Source: Desmonostoc muscorum LEGE 12446
Lineage (GTDB): Bacteria > Cyanobacteriota > Cyanobacteriia > Cyanobacteriales > Nostocaceae
Length of the DNA stretch: 64,000 nucleotides
Reading direction: 5' to 3'
Assembly: GCF_015207005.2 (NCBI RefSeq)
Contig: NZ_JADEXS020000002.1
Coordinates: 310,001-374,000 of the forward strand
The notes below the pieces were generated by a model that did no database searches, had not been told where the DNA came from, and saw only the letters and a program-made list of their open reading frames with translations. Below are positions 57,237 through 64,000 of the stretch, piece after piece; the first letter of the stretch is position 1; each line of letters begins with the position of its first letter. Made by a program: the position numbers and the translations under genes.

Positions 57237-57319
57237 CCTAATAAAACCATTGCGATCGCAGGTGCATCGGCAGGAATTGGCCGAACACTGGCAATCTCGT
57301 TAGCCCAAAAATAACTAAG

Positions 57320-57425
57320 CTATTGTTGATCGCGGTCAATCCACTTATGTACGTTAGGAACTTCAAATTGACTCAACTTTTCAATCAGTTCCACAGGAGT
57401 TTCTCCTACTAAAACAAACTGTTAG
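57320..57425 (-). pseudogene. C-terminal gene fragment of unknown family
   Basis: The minus-strand frame reads QFVLVGETPVELIEKLSQFE, then VPNVHKWIDRDQQ and TAG at 57320. It begins abruptly at the end of the IS at 57426, so only the last 34 codons of the gene survive. The composition is clearly protein-like. The parent gene was not recognised. Confidence 0.5.
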
Positions 57426-59264
57426 CCCTAGCTGTCTAATTGGTATTTAGAGGTTGAAAATCAAGTGCAGAGAGACGTTCTTGATGTTGATTGACTAAAC
57501 CTTGTATTGCACTACTGGGATGACGATGAAGGCGATGTTTTTGTTGACGAGGAGCTTTAGAAAAAGCTAATCTACGACGTTGAGAGTTGTATTCCAGTAC
57601 AGGAACTTCCCGAATTTGTGCAAGTAACTGTTCTTCACTTTCGCCCAAGAAAAGAACTCGATATTGCCCAAAATCGCGCAATTCAGCAGTGGACTTGCGC
57701 CCACTAATTCGCCTTTGGTGACGACGTAAATGGCTAAACAAAGACTCGATTTTCAGGTTATCTGCTGGTAAACCAGGGATATCATAGCAGTGTAATAAGT
57801 CAGCACCGTATTTAACCCATAAACGTTGTAACTTTTTCTTGAGAGCAAACTGTGCCGGATGTTGTTGAGGGTCAGGCTGAAATTGTTGTAATAACTCTTC
57901 CATGTCGCGCCGAACTTGAAGACTAGTTAAGGAGATTGTTGGAGTATTTGTAACTTTATTTACGTCGTCTTTACTACCTTTGGAGTGTTCAGGGTATTGC
58001 AAACAATCAGCAATTCGTTGCAGCCATTTGTGCGCCTCTGACAAGTCAGACGCTACAGCATCAGCACTGCTTAAGGCATGGTCAATCCATACTGACAACA
58101 CAGACAAATAATCTGTGTCAATCTCTCGGCATGGTAAACTACGTAGTATCGAACCTATTGCTGATAGTTGCTGGTAGCCGCTTAACCCGCCCCACCTAAA
58201 AGGTTTGCGACTGGTGCGATTGACACAATCCCTAATAGCAGCTCGAATCTCGGACTCCACTGCCATTAACTCTGCGTCTCGTGAAAAGTAGGGGATTGCT
58301 GAAAAAGGGGGGTAGTGTCTGGTTGTTGTTTGGAACTTGGGTCTTGGAGTCTTTCAGAGTACTCAGGCACTTTTGGCAATCCATCTAAATCTGCCTTTAA
58401 TTGTTGTCTGAGCTTTGTATCTAATGCCAACACGGCATCACTCAAATTGTTGAGAAAGTGTGCCTGACAACGTTGATGTGGTGCATCTGGCTTTCCTTGA
58501 ATTTATGGCATGAATAATAGCCGATTCCCCATCTGATAGGGTTGCCAGTACTTTGTATGGTAAATCCTGATATGGTTGCAGCCACTCAATTAATTGTTGC
58601 GTCTGTGCTTGTTTCAATTGAATTGCACTGACTGGTGTGCCACTTAATACCTCGTATAACACATACAGCAACGTCCCATGACCCTCTGGCTGTAAGGCAT
58701 CAATTGCCCAAATCAAACCGCCATGTTCATGGGCTGTGGCAGCTAATTTCTTCTGCGTATGTGCAATCGTTCCACCCAACAGTGCCAGAAATTGACGGTA
58801 TAGCTTGCCTACGTTCCGCTCATTAATTTCGATCCCACGCTGGTTTAACTTTTCTTTGATCTCAATTAACTGTTGATGTTCATGTTCATGTTGCCAACCT
58901 ATAAATGCCAGTACATCTAAACCATAAGTACTACTGGGCAAGCTATACTTCAATACACCACTTGCATAGTAGTGTTTATTAAAGTGCGTACAGAGCCGAT
59001 TCTTACATTCTTTGCTTTTACCTGCTACAAACACTGCTCCACTCATGGTTTGAACGGTTTTACGCATATGCCAGGCTCTGCGGTTAACTAAATTGTTGTC
59101 ACAATGGATACATTTATCTAACTCACATTCCACAATTATACGTTGGGCATCAGGAAAACTTCGTTGTGGGCGATGACGTGGCTTCTTTACTATCACGCTT
59201 CTTTTGCTGCTGGTAGATTCCTTTTTCAGCTTACCTGCTTTACATACCAATTAGACAGCTAGGG
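57426..59264 (-). mobile_element. Insertion sequence of about 1,839 bp
   Basis: The ends CCCTAGCTGTCTAATTGGTA are perfect inverse copies over 21 bp. No flanking duplication was seen. The left flank is a C-terminal gene fragment. The right flank (59265-59320) resembles a piece of the IS4-like transposase family found here (ISLRRISIDHWY against YLRRFTVDHWY), so this element landed near or in another IS. Confidence 0.75.
57436..59250 (-). pseudogene. Transposase broken by frameshift and stop, family uncertain
   Basis: The first frame (59250 to about 58497) has a zinc-binding ECELDKCIHCDNN, HMRKTVQTMSG, IGWQHEHEHQQLIEI and the acidic WAIDALQPEGHG and LSDGESAIIHAI. Near 58497 the frame shifts by one base, and PDAPHQRCQAHFLNNLSDAV continues in another frame to a stop at 58265. 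The last part (58266 to 57436) has GLPADNLKIESLFSHLRRHQ. All parts together fit one DDE-type transposase of about 590 residues. The family name is unknown to me. Confidence 0.7.
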
Positions 59265-59347
59265 GATACCAGTGGTCAATAGAAATCCGGCGTAGTGATA
59301 TTAAGGAGTTGGGAACAGAGCATGAGTAAAAGTCATTTTGGAGATTA

Positions 59348-60109
59348 TCAAGTAAGATTTAGCCCTCCGTCTGAAATCACAATCTCGCCTGTAAGATAGT
59401 GACTTGCAACCAGCATCGAAGCGACCTGTGCGATCTCTTCTGGTTGCGCTCCCCGTCCCATTGGTGATCGCTCCTCCCACAGCTTTCTGGCTGCTGTCCA
59501 ATTTTTGCTCATCGGAGTTTCAACTAAACCCGGTGCGATCGCATTCACACGAATCAAAGGGGCAAGACTCAATGCAAGCAGCTTTGTCATGTGGTTTAGA
59601 GCAGCTTTACTTGCAGAATATGGAATTGAGGCTCCTTTCGGGCGAATCCCAGCATGAGAACTAATATTAAGAATGCAGCTAGGACATTCAGGATTAGATG
59701 ACTGATGTAGGGCATTTTCAGCCTCTGCGATGAGCGTCCAAGGTGCAATGACATTGACCTCATACAGATATCGCCAGATTTCCGGTGTAGCTTCTTTGAG
59801 GGATGTATGTGGAATTGTGGCGCTAATCCCTGCATTATTTACCAACACATCTAACCGCCCGTGATGCGATAAAACTTGAGCAATCAAATTACGCGCTTGG
59901 CTTTGATCGGACAGATCAGCTTGAAAGTAAGATGCACCGGAATGAGCTACCGCTAATGATTGCCCAAGCAGCACTGAAGACTTGGAATGAAAAGCAACAG
60001 TAAATCCATCTTTAGCAAGTCGCTCTGCGATCGCCATTCCGATCCCAGATGTTGAACCAGTAACGAGAGCAACTCTCTTCTCGCTTCTATATTCATTCAC
60101 AACATCCAC
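59348..60109 (-). CDS. Short-chain dehydrogenase/reductase (SDR)
   Basis: The 253-residue protein has the full classical SDR pattern. The cofactor motif TGSTSGIG lies near residue 17, D in ADLSDQ near 65, NNAG near 91, the catalytic Ser in LNISSHAG near 148 and the YxxxK pair in YSASKAALN near 164. The C-terminal LTGEIVISDGGLNLT is typical of FabG-like members. It probably reduces a ketone or oxidises an alcohol with NAD(P)H; the substrate is unknown. It stands alone between IS remnants and appears intact. Confidence 0.88.
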   Translation of the reverse strand: MDVVNEYRSEKRVALVTGSTSGIGMAIAERLAKDGFTVAFHSKSSVLLGQSLAVAHSGASYFQADLSDQSQARNLIAQVLSHHGRLDVLVNNAGISATIPHTSLKEATPEIWRYLYEVNVIAPWTLIAEAENALHQSSNPECPSCILNISSHAGIRPKGASIPYSASKAALNHMTKLLALSLAPLIRVNAIAPGLVETPMSKNWTAARKLWEERSPMGRGAQPEEIAQVASMLVASHYLTGEIVISDGGLNLT

Positions 60110-60231
60110 TCATAGGTTTTCCCTGGACTTAAAAAGTTCCCATATCTAGCATGATTTCAGCTACTATATTCTACCTAACTATTTATTATACGGAAACTTC
60201 CCGTATAATATTTTTCTAAATCCTATAGGAC

Positions 60232-60290
60232 CAGGACTTACGCAACTGGCATAGTGCGATCGCTAGCTAGTAGTACATTTGTATTAACTA
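60232..60290. mobile_element. Solo end of the 1,235-bp IS family
   Basis: CAGGACTTACGCAACTGGCA at 60232 is identical to the IS terminus. It is followed by a related but diverged TAGTGCGATCGCTAG and AGTAGTAC tract. No transposase is attached. It lies next to the truncated YdcF-like gene and probably marks the deletion that cut it. Confidence 0.65.
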
Positions 60291-60400
60291 ACGAAAATGT
60301 GTTTGATTGGCTTTACTCGAATTAGTAACAATAATCAATGATGTATCTTGTTGTTCAAAATTTTATGAGAAAATTGATAGAAGGTGCATCAAAAGGTTGG

Positions 60401-60682
60401 TTATATACCAATAAGACAGTCAGGGGTAAAAATGATTGCTTTAACAGATCCATTTTTATATAAGTTGATGGCGTGGTTAATTCGCTCTCTGAAAACAGGA
60501 GATGGTTTTTCTCCCCAAACTGCCGCTCCTAAAACAATTGCTGCATCTGCCTTGATATTATTAGTACTGCTGCCATATAAATAAATACTTGAGGCAGAAG
60601 AAGCGATCGCCAGCAAAAATGCAGATATCAAAGCTAGTGTCACCAAAATTAACCATTTTTTGGAAATTTTGTAATTGAGCAT
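60401..60682 (-). pseudogene. YdcF/SanA-like membrane protein, truncated
   Basis: The fragment begins with a membrane anchor (ISKKWLILVTLALISAFLLA, about 5-25). The DUF218 start follows: DAAIVLGAAVWGEKPSPVFR and ERINHAINLYKNGSVKAIIF. After IIFT, where the family continues with a Gly-rich turn, it diverges to PDCLIGI and stops. Full members have about 200 residues. SanA/YdcF proteins act in envelope integrity. Confidence 0.7.
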
Positions 60683-61277
60683 AGGGCGTTATCTTATTTT
60701 TCATTCTTAGTTTCAATATCAAGTTAAGTGCGTAAGTTCTATACTGTTATATGCTTCACCATTAGATGCAGTTGTGAATCTGGTTTCTACCGTGCAATCA
60801 AAAACTGCCCTAGACGGAAGCTAGAGCAGTTTTTGATAGAAGTAAATTATATAAGAGACAATTAGCGTTGTCCCCGGTTTATCCATAGTAAATACTGTTA
60901 TATAGTACTATTCACCTCAATTTTCGTACTTTACGCAAAAAAGGAATAATCTTGAAGTTGGCATTACAAAGGTTAAAAGTCAGTACAAGCGAGTGTATTA
61001 CAGACATCATCCGCGACTTTGAGCTTTTTCCTTAGTGGATCACAGAACATGGTTGCTGGTAATGGGGTGCTGAGTAAGGAAATTTGGGGATGAGAAAGTA
61101 GCGACACCGGACAGCCCGTCGTAGACATCGCTCTTAAAGCAAAGCGTAGCCAATTATTTTCTCTCTTACTGCCGAAAGTGCTGCTGATGTGGGCTATCGG
61201 AGTCATGGGTAGGGAGTTGGTGGTCAATCTTGGGTCAAGATTCGTTGCTAGACTTGAATAGGGAAAAAAGTTTAGTG
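60683..61277. other. Mostly non-coding, one doubtful frame
   Basis: Besides the hairpin at 60798-60836, a minus-strand frame at 60973-61227 (84 codons, with SSTFGSKRENNWLRFALRAM) may be real or a remnant. It lacks any recognised domain, so it is not entered as a gene. Confidence 0.3.
60798..60836. terminator. Hairpin with flanking A and T tracts
   Basis: TCAAAAACTGC and GCAGTTTTTGA are perfect inverse arms, with CTAG pairing further inside and a small loop. The T tract on one strand and A tract on the other would allow termination in both directions. It lies in the spacer between the truncated YdcF-like gene and the following minus-strand genes. Confidence 0.6.
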
Positions 61278-61730
61278 TTATTGTTTTCCTTCATTAGGAT
61301 ACCAACCTGCCGGAATGACTTCAAAATTCCAAACATCTTTGAAGACGTATATGCGTCCAATCATTTCCGATGGGGAAAGCAAATTTTTGTCGCCTTCCTT
61401 CCAATCTTTTTTATCAACTGTTCCCATAACTACATAGTTATTACCTAAAATTTGAGGATTTGTTTGGACAAAAGTAGCAGTCATCAATGGCTCAATTTCC
61501 TGTTTTTTAGCAATAATTAAGTCGCAGCTTGGGCAATATTTACACTGTTTATTGAGTAAAAATAGCTGTTGTGGTTGGATATGAATCACTAAAGGGAATT
61601 TGCGAATCTTCGTTTTTGTTTCACACTTTGGGCATTTAGTGAAAGCACAGTCTATATAAGGATTTAGGAAAAATCTGTGTCGTTGTTTGAGAGATTTACG
61701 CTTTGATGTCTTGGAACTAATTTTAGACAT
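61278..61730 (-). CDS. Hypothetical zinc-ribbon protein
   Basis: The 150-residue protein has a basic N-terminus (KTSKRKSLKQRHRF), then CPKC (about 34-37) and CKYCPSC (about 63-69), a likely zinc site made of two Cys pairs. The C-terminal half (about 95-148) includes NNYVVMGTVDKKDWKEG and IYVFKDVWNFEVIPAGW. It is probably cytoplasmic. No family was recognised. A role in nucleic-acid or protein binding is only suggested by the zinc motif. Confidence 0.65.
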   Translation of the reverse strand: MSKISSKTSKRKSLKQRHRFFLNPYIDCAFTKCPKCETKTKIRKFPLVIHIQPQQLFLLNKQCKYCPSCDLIIAKKQEIEPLMTATFVQTNPQILGNNYVVMGTVDKKDWKEGDKNLLSPSEMIGRIYVFKDVWNFEVIPAGWYPNEGKQ

Positions 61731-61830
61731 TTTATCAATTGAATATGGTTCTACAGTTAAAATAATTTATCGCCCTAACTTAGCAACATATTTACATGGC
61801 AAAACAATACAGTGTTAATGTAACTTGAGC

Positions 61831-62235
61831 ATGACTTCAATCACCGGAACAATTACAATTAACGTACAGGCTGACGATAATGGACAGTATGTTTGTGAAC
61901 TGTTGTCATCTGTTGACCAGCCAAGAGATCAAATTCGTTGCTGTGGGCAAACCAGAGAACACGCTATAGCTATTGCATTAGAGCAGTTAGCGAGTAAATA
62001 TCGTCAGATTGCCGAAGAGGGTCAAAATAAGGATTGGCTTGCAGTAGAGCGTTCTGAGTCAGGAGAAGTAATACAAAAGCATTATCATGTGATTTTACAT
62101 TATGAACGGATTGGGATAGCAGAGTCTAAATTTGAAGCTATGCAGGACACGTTAATGGGAAATACAGTAGTCGAAAATGCCAAAGTTACTTTGATTGAGA
62201 TTGATGCAACATTACCAGTCCAGCCTTTAACTTGA
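61831..62235 (+). CDS. Hypothetical protein
   Basis: The ATG at 61831 (MTSITGTITINVQADDNGQY) is preferred over a TTG two codons upstream. The 134-residue soluble protein has alternating strands and a helix (REHAIAIALEQLASKYRQIA). The layout is reminiscent of HicB-like or dsRBD-like small folds, but no motif proves it. No partner toxin gene is adjacent. It is divergent from the zinc-ribbon gene at 61278. Confidence 0.55.
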   Translation: MTSITGTITINVQADDNGQYVCELLSSVDQPRDQIRCCGQTREHAIAIALEQLASKYRQIAEEGQNKDWLAVERSESGEVIQKHYHVILHYERIGIAESKFEAMQDTLMGNTVVENAKVTLIEIDATLPVQPLT

Positions 62236-62277
62236 TGACATCAAGGCGATCGTTTAAATGTTGATTAACCAATAACT

Positions 62278-62919
62278 CTAAGTCGATGTTCTATGTCGGC
62301 GTAGCAGAAAACCTACTCCAATCAAGCCGATGCTAAATATCGCCGTGGTATTTCTCGGTTCTAGAACTGTTTGAAACGTTTGAAAAGAACCTGAGATTAG
62401 AGGTAGACCTCTTACAGGAGCATTTGGATCTGGGTTGAGTGTAAGATTTTCGGACAACAGAAGTGTGCCAATCGCGCCGTCGAATTTACCCGATCCACCA
62501 GTAATACTTATAGTATTAGAAACCGTGCCCACAAAATTTTGAAAGTCAAGGGTAGCAGTACCTCTGGTGGTTCCGAATAGCTTATCTTCTCCTTGACCAA
62601 AAATTGTAATGTTACCAAGTGGTAAGTCGTCTAACCCAAACGTTGCTGGATCTGGCTCAATTGTAATCACACCTGTATTATTGTCGAGATTGCCATAGCT
62701 GATATTTACAAGTCTAGTTAGACCGTATGGCGCATTAGCACTTTCACCTATATTGGTTATTTTTAAAATGTTTCCTGCGATCGGTTCAAGAGTAGTTTCT
62801 GAATTGTAGATAGCTGAAAATGGATATTGTATCTGCGCCATCACTTTTTTTGTACCTAGTCCAAAACTCAAAAGCGCGGCAGCTACCGGAGTGAACCATA
62901 CAGCCCGTAATCTAAGCAT
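62278..62919 (-). CDS. Exported protein with PEP-CTERM-like sorting tail
   Basis: The 213-residue protein has a signal peptide (about 1-28, WFTPVAAALLSFGLG, ending near VMAQ). A beta-rich body follows (about 35-180, including GTTRGTATLDFQNFVGTVSN). The C-terminus carries EPRNTTAIFSIGLIGVGFLL and RRHR. This is a PEP-CTERM-like layout: a short Pro motif (here EPR instead of PEP), a hydrophobic helix and a basic cluster. Such tails direct processing by an exosortase, for which no gene is in the window. The function of the body is unknown. Confidence 0.75.
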   Translation of the reverse strand: MLRLRAVWFTPVAAALLSFGLGTKKVMAQIQYPFSAIYNSETTLEPIAGNILKITNIGESANAPYGLTRLVNISYGNLDNNTGVITIEPDPATFGLDDLPLGNITIFGQGEDKLFGTTRGTATLDFQNFVGTVSNTISITGGSGKFDGAIGTLLLSENLTLNPDPNAPVRGLPLISGSFQTFQTVLEPRNTTAIFSIGLIGVGFLLRRHRTST

Positions 62920-63232
62920 AATTAATTTGATTTTGATATTAGGTAGTGTTTACTTTCACTAAAGACAAACTACCGTAAATTTCTCAAAAAATAAACTGTC
63001 TAATTCTAATTAACTATTACTTAAAGGATGTTATCAAAGTTGCAAAAGGTATAATTTTGTACTTGAGTATGCCCAAAATGCTACTTAACTACACTATTAG
63101 TCTGCTCCGCCAAAATTGATTACTGGGTTCGGACTGGGGAAGAAGGTAAAATATAGCGTAATATTTCTCCTCTGATGGGTAGGTAATGTTAAGTATTTGC
63201 CTACAATTTATTCACTGGTGGCTACTCATCAG
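62920..63232. other. Spacer, nothing recognised
   Basis: The stretch is AT-rich and contains the promoter side of the PEP-CTERM-like gene. No repeat, RNA or frame was recognised. Confidence 0.4.
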
Positions 63233-63448
63233 CTAATCATACGAAAACAGTTGAACATTGTTACAATCTCTACATTTACGCGCCCGCAGCTTTTCGCCTC
63301 CTCCCCATCCAGCCTCATCCGCACGGAAATACACCCACTGGCTTACTGATTCTCCAACGGTACGACCCCAAACAAAATTTTGTGAGCCGCAGATCGGACA
63401 TGGCGTTTCTTGTGGGCTAAGGTTTTTGTGATTCGGTTGGTTGTTCAT
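63233..63448 (-). CDS. Small zinc-ribbon protein
   Basis: The ATG at 63448 is chosen because GGGGGAAGC, a strong ribosome-binding site, lies a few bases upstream. The 71-residue protein has CPICGSQNFVWGRTVGESVS and a second Cys pair in KCRDCNNVQLF, a classic zinc ribbon. It resembles small plasmid- or phage-encoded cyanobacterial proteins. The gene just upstream also encodes a small Cys-pair protein. Confidence 0.65.
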   Translation of the reverse strand: MNNQPNHKNLSPQETPCPICGSQNFVWGRTVGESVSQWVYFRADEAGWGGGEKLRARKCRDCNNVQLFSYD

Positions 63449-63483
63449 AAGCTTCCCCCGATAAATTCTGAGTGCAACAGCTA

Positions 63484-63615
63484 TTAGTCCCAATGCACCC
63501 GTGCTGACCAGTCCCGGTCAAATTCAGCACTACACCGGGGGCATCTACCTGTAAACATCGGATGCCAGTCAATCAGTTCTAGCTGCTGTTCTGGTGTCCA
63601 TCTCGCCTGTGGCTA
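63484..63615 (-). pseudogene. Short zinc-binding frame without a normal start
   Basis: The minus-strand frame reads ARWTPEQQLELIDWHPMFTG, then RCPRCSAEFDRDWSARVHWD and TAA at 63484. The Cys pair and clean composition look real, but an in-frame TAG lies just before and no ATG or GTG is at the right place. It may be a gene that lost its start, or it may use a non-standard start. It lies just upstream of the zinc-ribbon gene on the same strand. Confidence 0.45.
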
Positions 63616-63808
63616 AAAACTAGCTTCAATCCCACTCCAGTTGGGCATCAAAATCCTCCTAGCAACTGCTGAATAAAAAATAATTTTGCGTTGAAGCATC
63701 GATTGAAAGAGTTAGTGGTATATTAGTACAAAAGAACTATCAACCAGGTTCAACAGCTTCAAACTGCAATAGTTATTAATATTTTGTACTTCCAAATTGA
63801 GGAATGCT

Positions 63809-64000
63809 ATGGCAGATTCTAATTCCCTATTTTCTTTGTATGAAGAATTAGTACAAGATCATTCCAGCCAATTCGATCCACAAATTGCTTCTTTGCAAGA
63901 GTTGGTCATTACACGAATGCAAGCAATTCGTGACGCAGAACAGAGCTTAGTAGAAGCACAAGCAATAGAACTCAAACGAATTACTGATGCTTTGGCACAT
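63809..64000 (+). CDS. Hypothetical protein, N-terminal part, cut by the window edge
   Basis: The first 64 codons are visible: ATG at 63809 after a fair ribosome-binding site (TTGAGGAATGCT). The protein starts MADSNSLFSLYEELVQDHSS and becomes a strongly helical, Glu/Gln/Arg-rich stretch (RDAEQSLVEAQAIELKRITD), probably coiled coil. The remainder is outside the window, so no function can be given. Confidence 0.6.
   Translation, partial: MADSNSLFSLYEELVQDHSSQFDPQIASLQELVITRMQAIRDAEQSLVEAQAIELKRITDALAH

Larger units (their letters stand above)
55985..57314 (+). pseudogene. Short-chain dehydrogenase start split by IS copy 2
   Basis: Before the IS the sequence reads ATG ATG AGC TTT CCT AA. After the IS, dropping one CCTAA copy, it continues in frame as NKTIAIAGASAGIGRTLAIS and stops at TAA 57314. 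GASAGIG is the cofactor motif of short-chain dehydrogenases. Only about 29 codons remain of a gene normally near 250 codons, so the gene was already decayed or truncated. Confidence 0.75.

Noticed and set aside
59301..59501. 66-codon minus-strand frame overlapping the SDR gene end
   Set aside because: It lies in another frame of the SDR 3' region and has no protein-like pattern.
61831..62235. HicB-type antitoxin
   Set aside because: The size and strand/helix order are suggestive, but there is no adjacent HicA-like toxin and no diagnostic motif.

Overview
The window looks like accessory DNA of a filamentous, heterocyst-type (Nostocales) cyanobacterium. The evidence is the frequent HIP1 octamer GCGATCGC, heptanucleotide short tandem repeats next to genes, an A+T-leaning composition, cyanobacteria-typical families (DUF4347/RTX giants, PAP-fibrillin, CHAT-TPR, two-partner-secretion proteins, a PEP-CTERM-like protein) and very many insertion sequences. 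The first 11 kb read like plasmid backbone: a primase/DUF3987 replication protein, small DNA-binding proteins, a small tyrosine recombinase and a perfect 22-bp palindrome. Whether the window is a plasmid or an integrated plasmid-like island cannot be decided here.

Layout. (1) 1-10 kb: plasmid-type genes, with two heptamer repeat arrays touching stop codons and a 487-residue coiled-coil protein whose frame stays open for 68 codons past its stop. (2) 10-22 kb: a signalling and secretion cluster with a STAND NTPase bearing a vMAP-type HTH, a transmembrane Ser/Thr kinase with TPRs, a FecR-like exported protein, a CHAT protease with a signal peptide (split by an IS630 element), a filamentous-haemagglutinin-type secreted protein and a PAP-fibrillin protein. 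(3) 22-25 kb: an SNF2 helicase remnant, then a compact three-gene tyrosine recombinase operon. (4) 25.8-34.3 kb: one giant secreted protein (DUF4347, delta-60, beta-helix, cadherin-like and Ig-like domains, RTX tail) with a 564-bp tandem duplication. (5) 34.5-47.1 kb: a graveyard of Tn7-like transposons with traces of at least five end types. The best preserved encodes a TnsAB fusion, a truncated TnsC and a TniQ fragment between matching inverted ends. Its tnsAB gene is split by a 502-bp element that itself has Tn7-like hallmarks (TGT...ACA ends, 5-bp duplication) and again by a 1,235-bp IS. Neighbouring copies are broken by IS5-, IS630- and IS4-like elements. (6) 47.1-50 kb: a second RTX protein. 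(7) 50-64 kb: IS remnants (IS630, IS66), small exported proteins (DUF4394, DUF6174, PEP-CTERM-like), a second copy of the 1,235-bp IS inside a short-chain dehydrogenase remnant, an intact short-chain dehydrogenase, small zinc-ribbon proteins and a gene running off the right edge.

How genes work together. The rep gene overlaps its upstream partner by 4 bp. The kinase, FecR-like and CHAT proteins carry TPR-like segments predicted to lie outside the cytoplasm, next to a secreted filamentous protein. This suggests an envelope sensing or proteolysis module, now disabled at the CHAT gene unless the IS excises. Where direct repeats are visible, removing the insertion restores the reading frame (CHAT, twice in tnsAB, and the dehydrogenase remnant), so these insertions look recent. 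No CRISPR array, cas gene, tRNA or rRNA was recognised.
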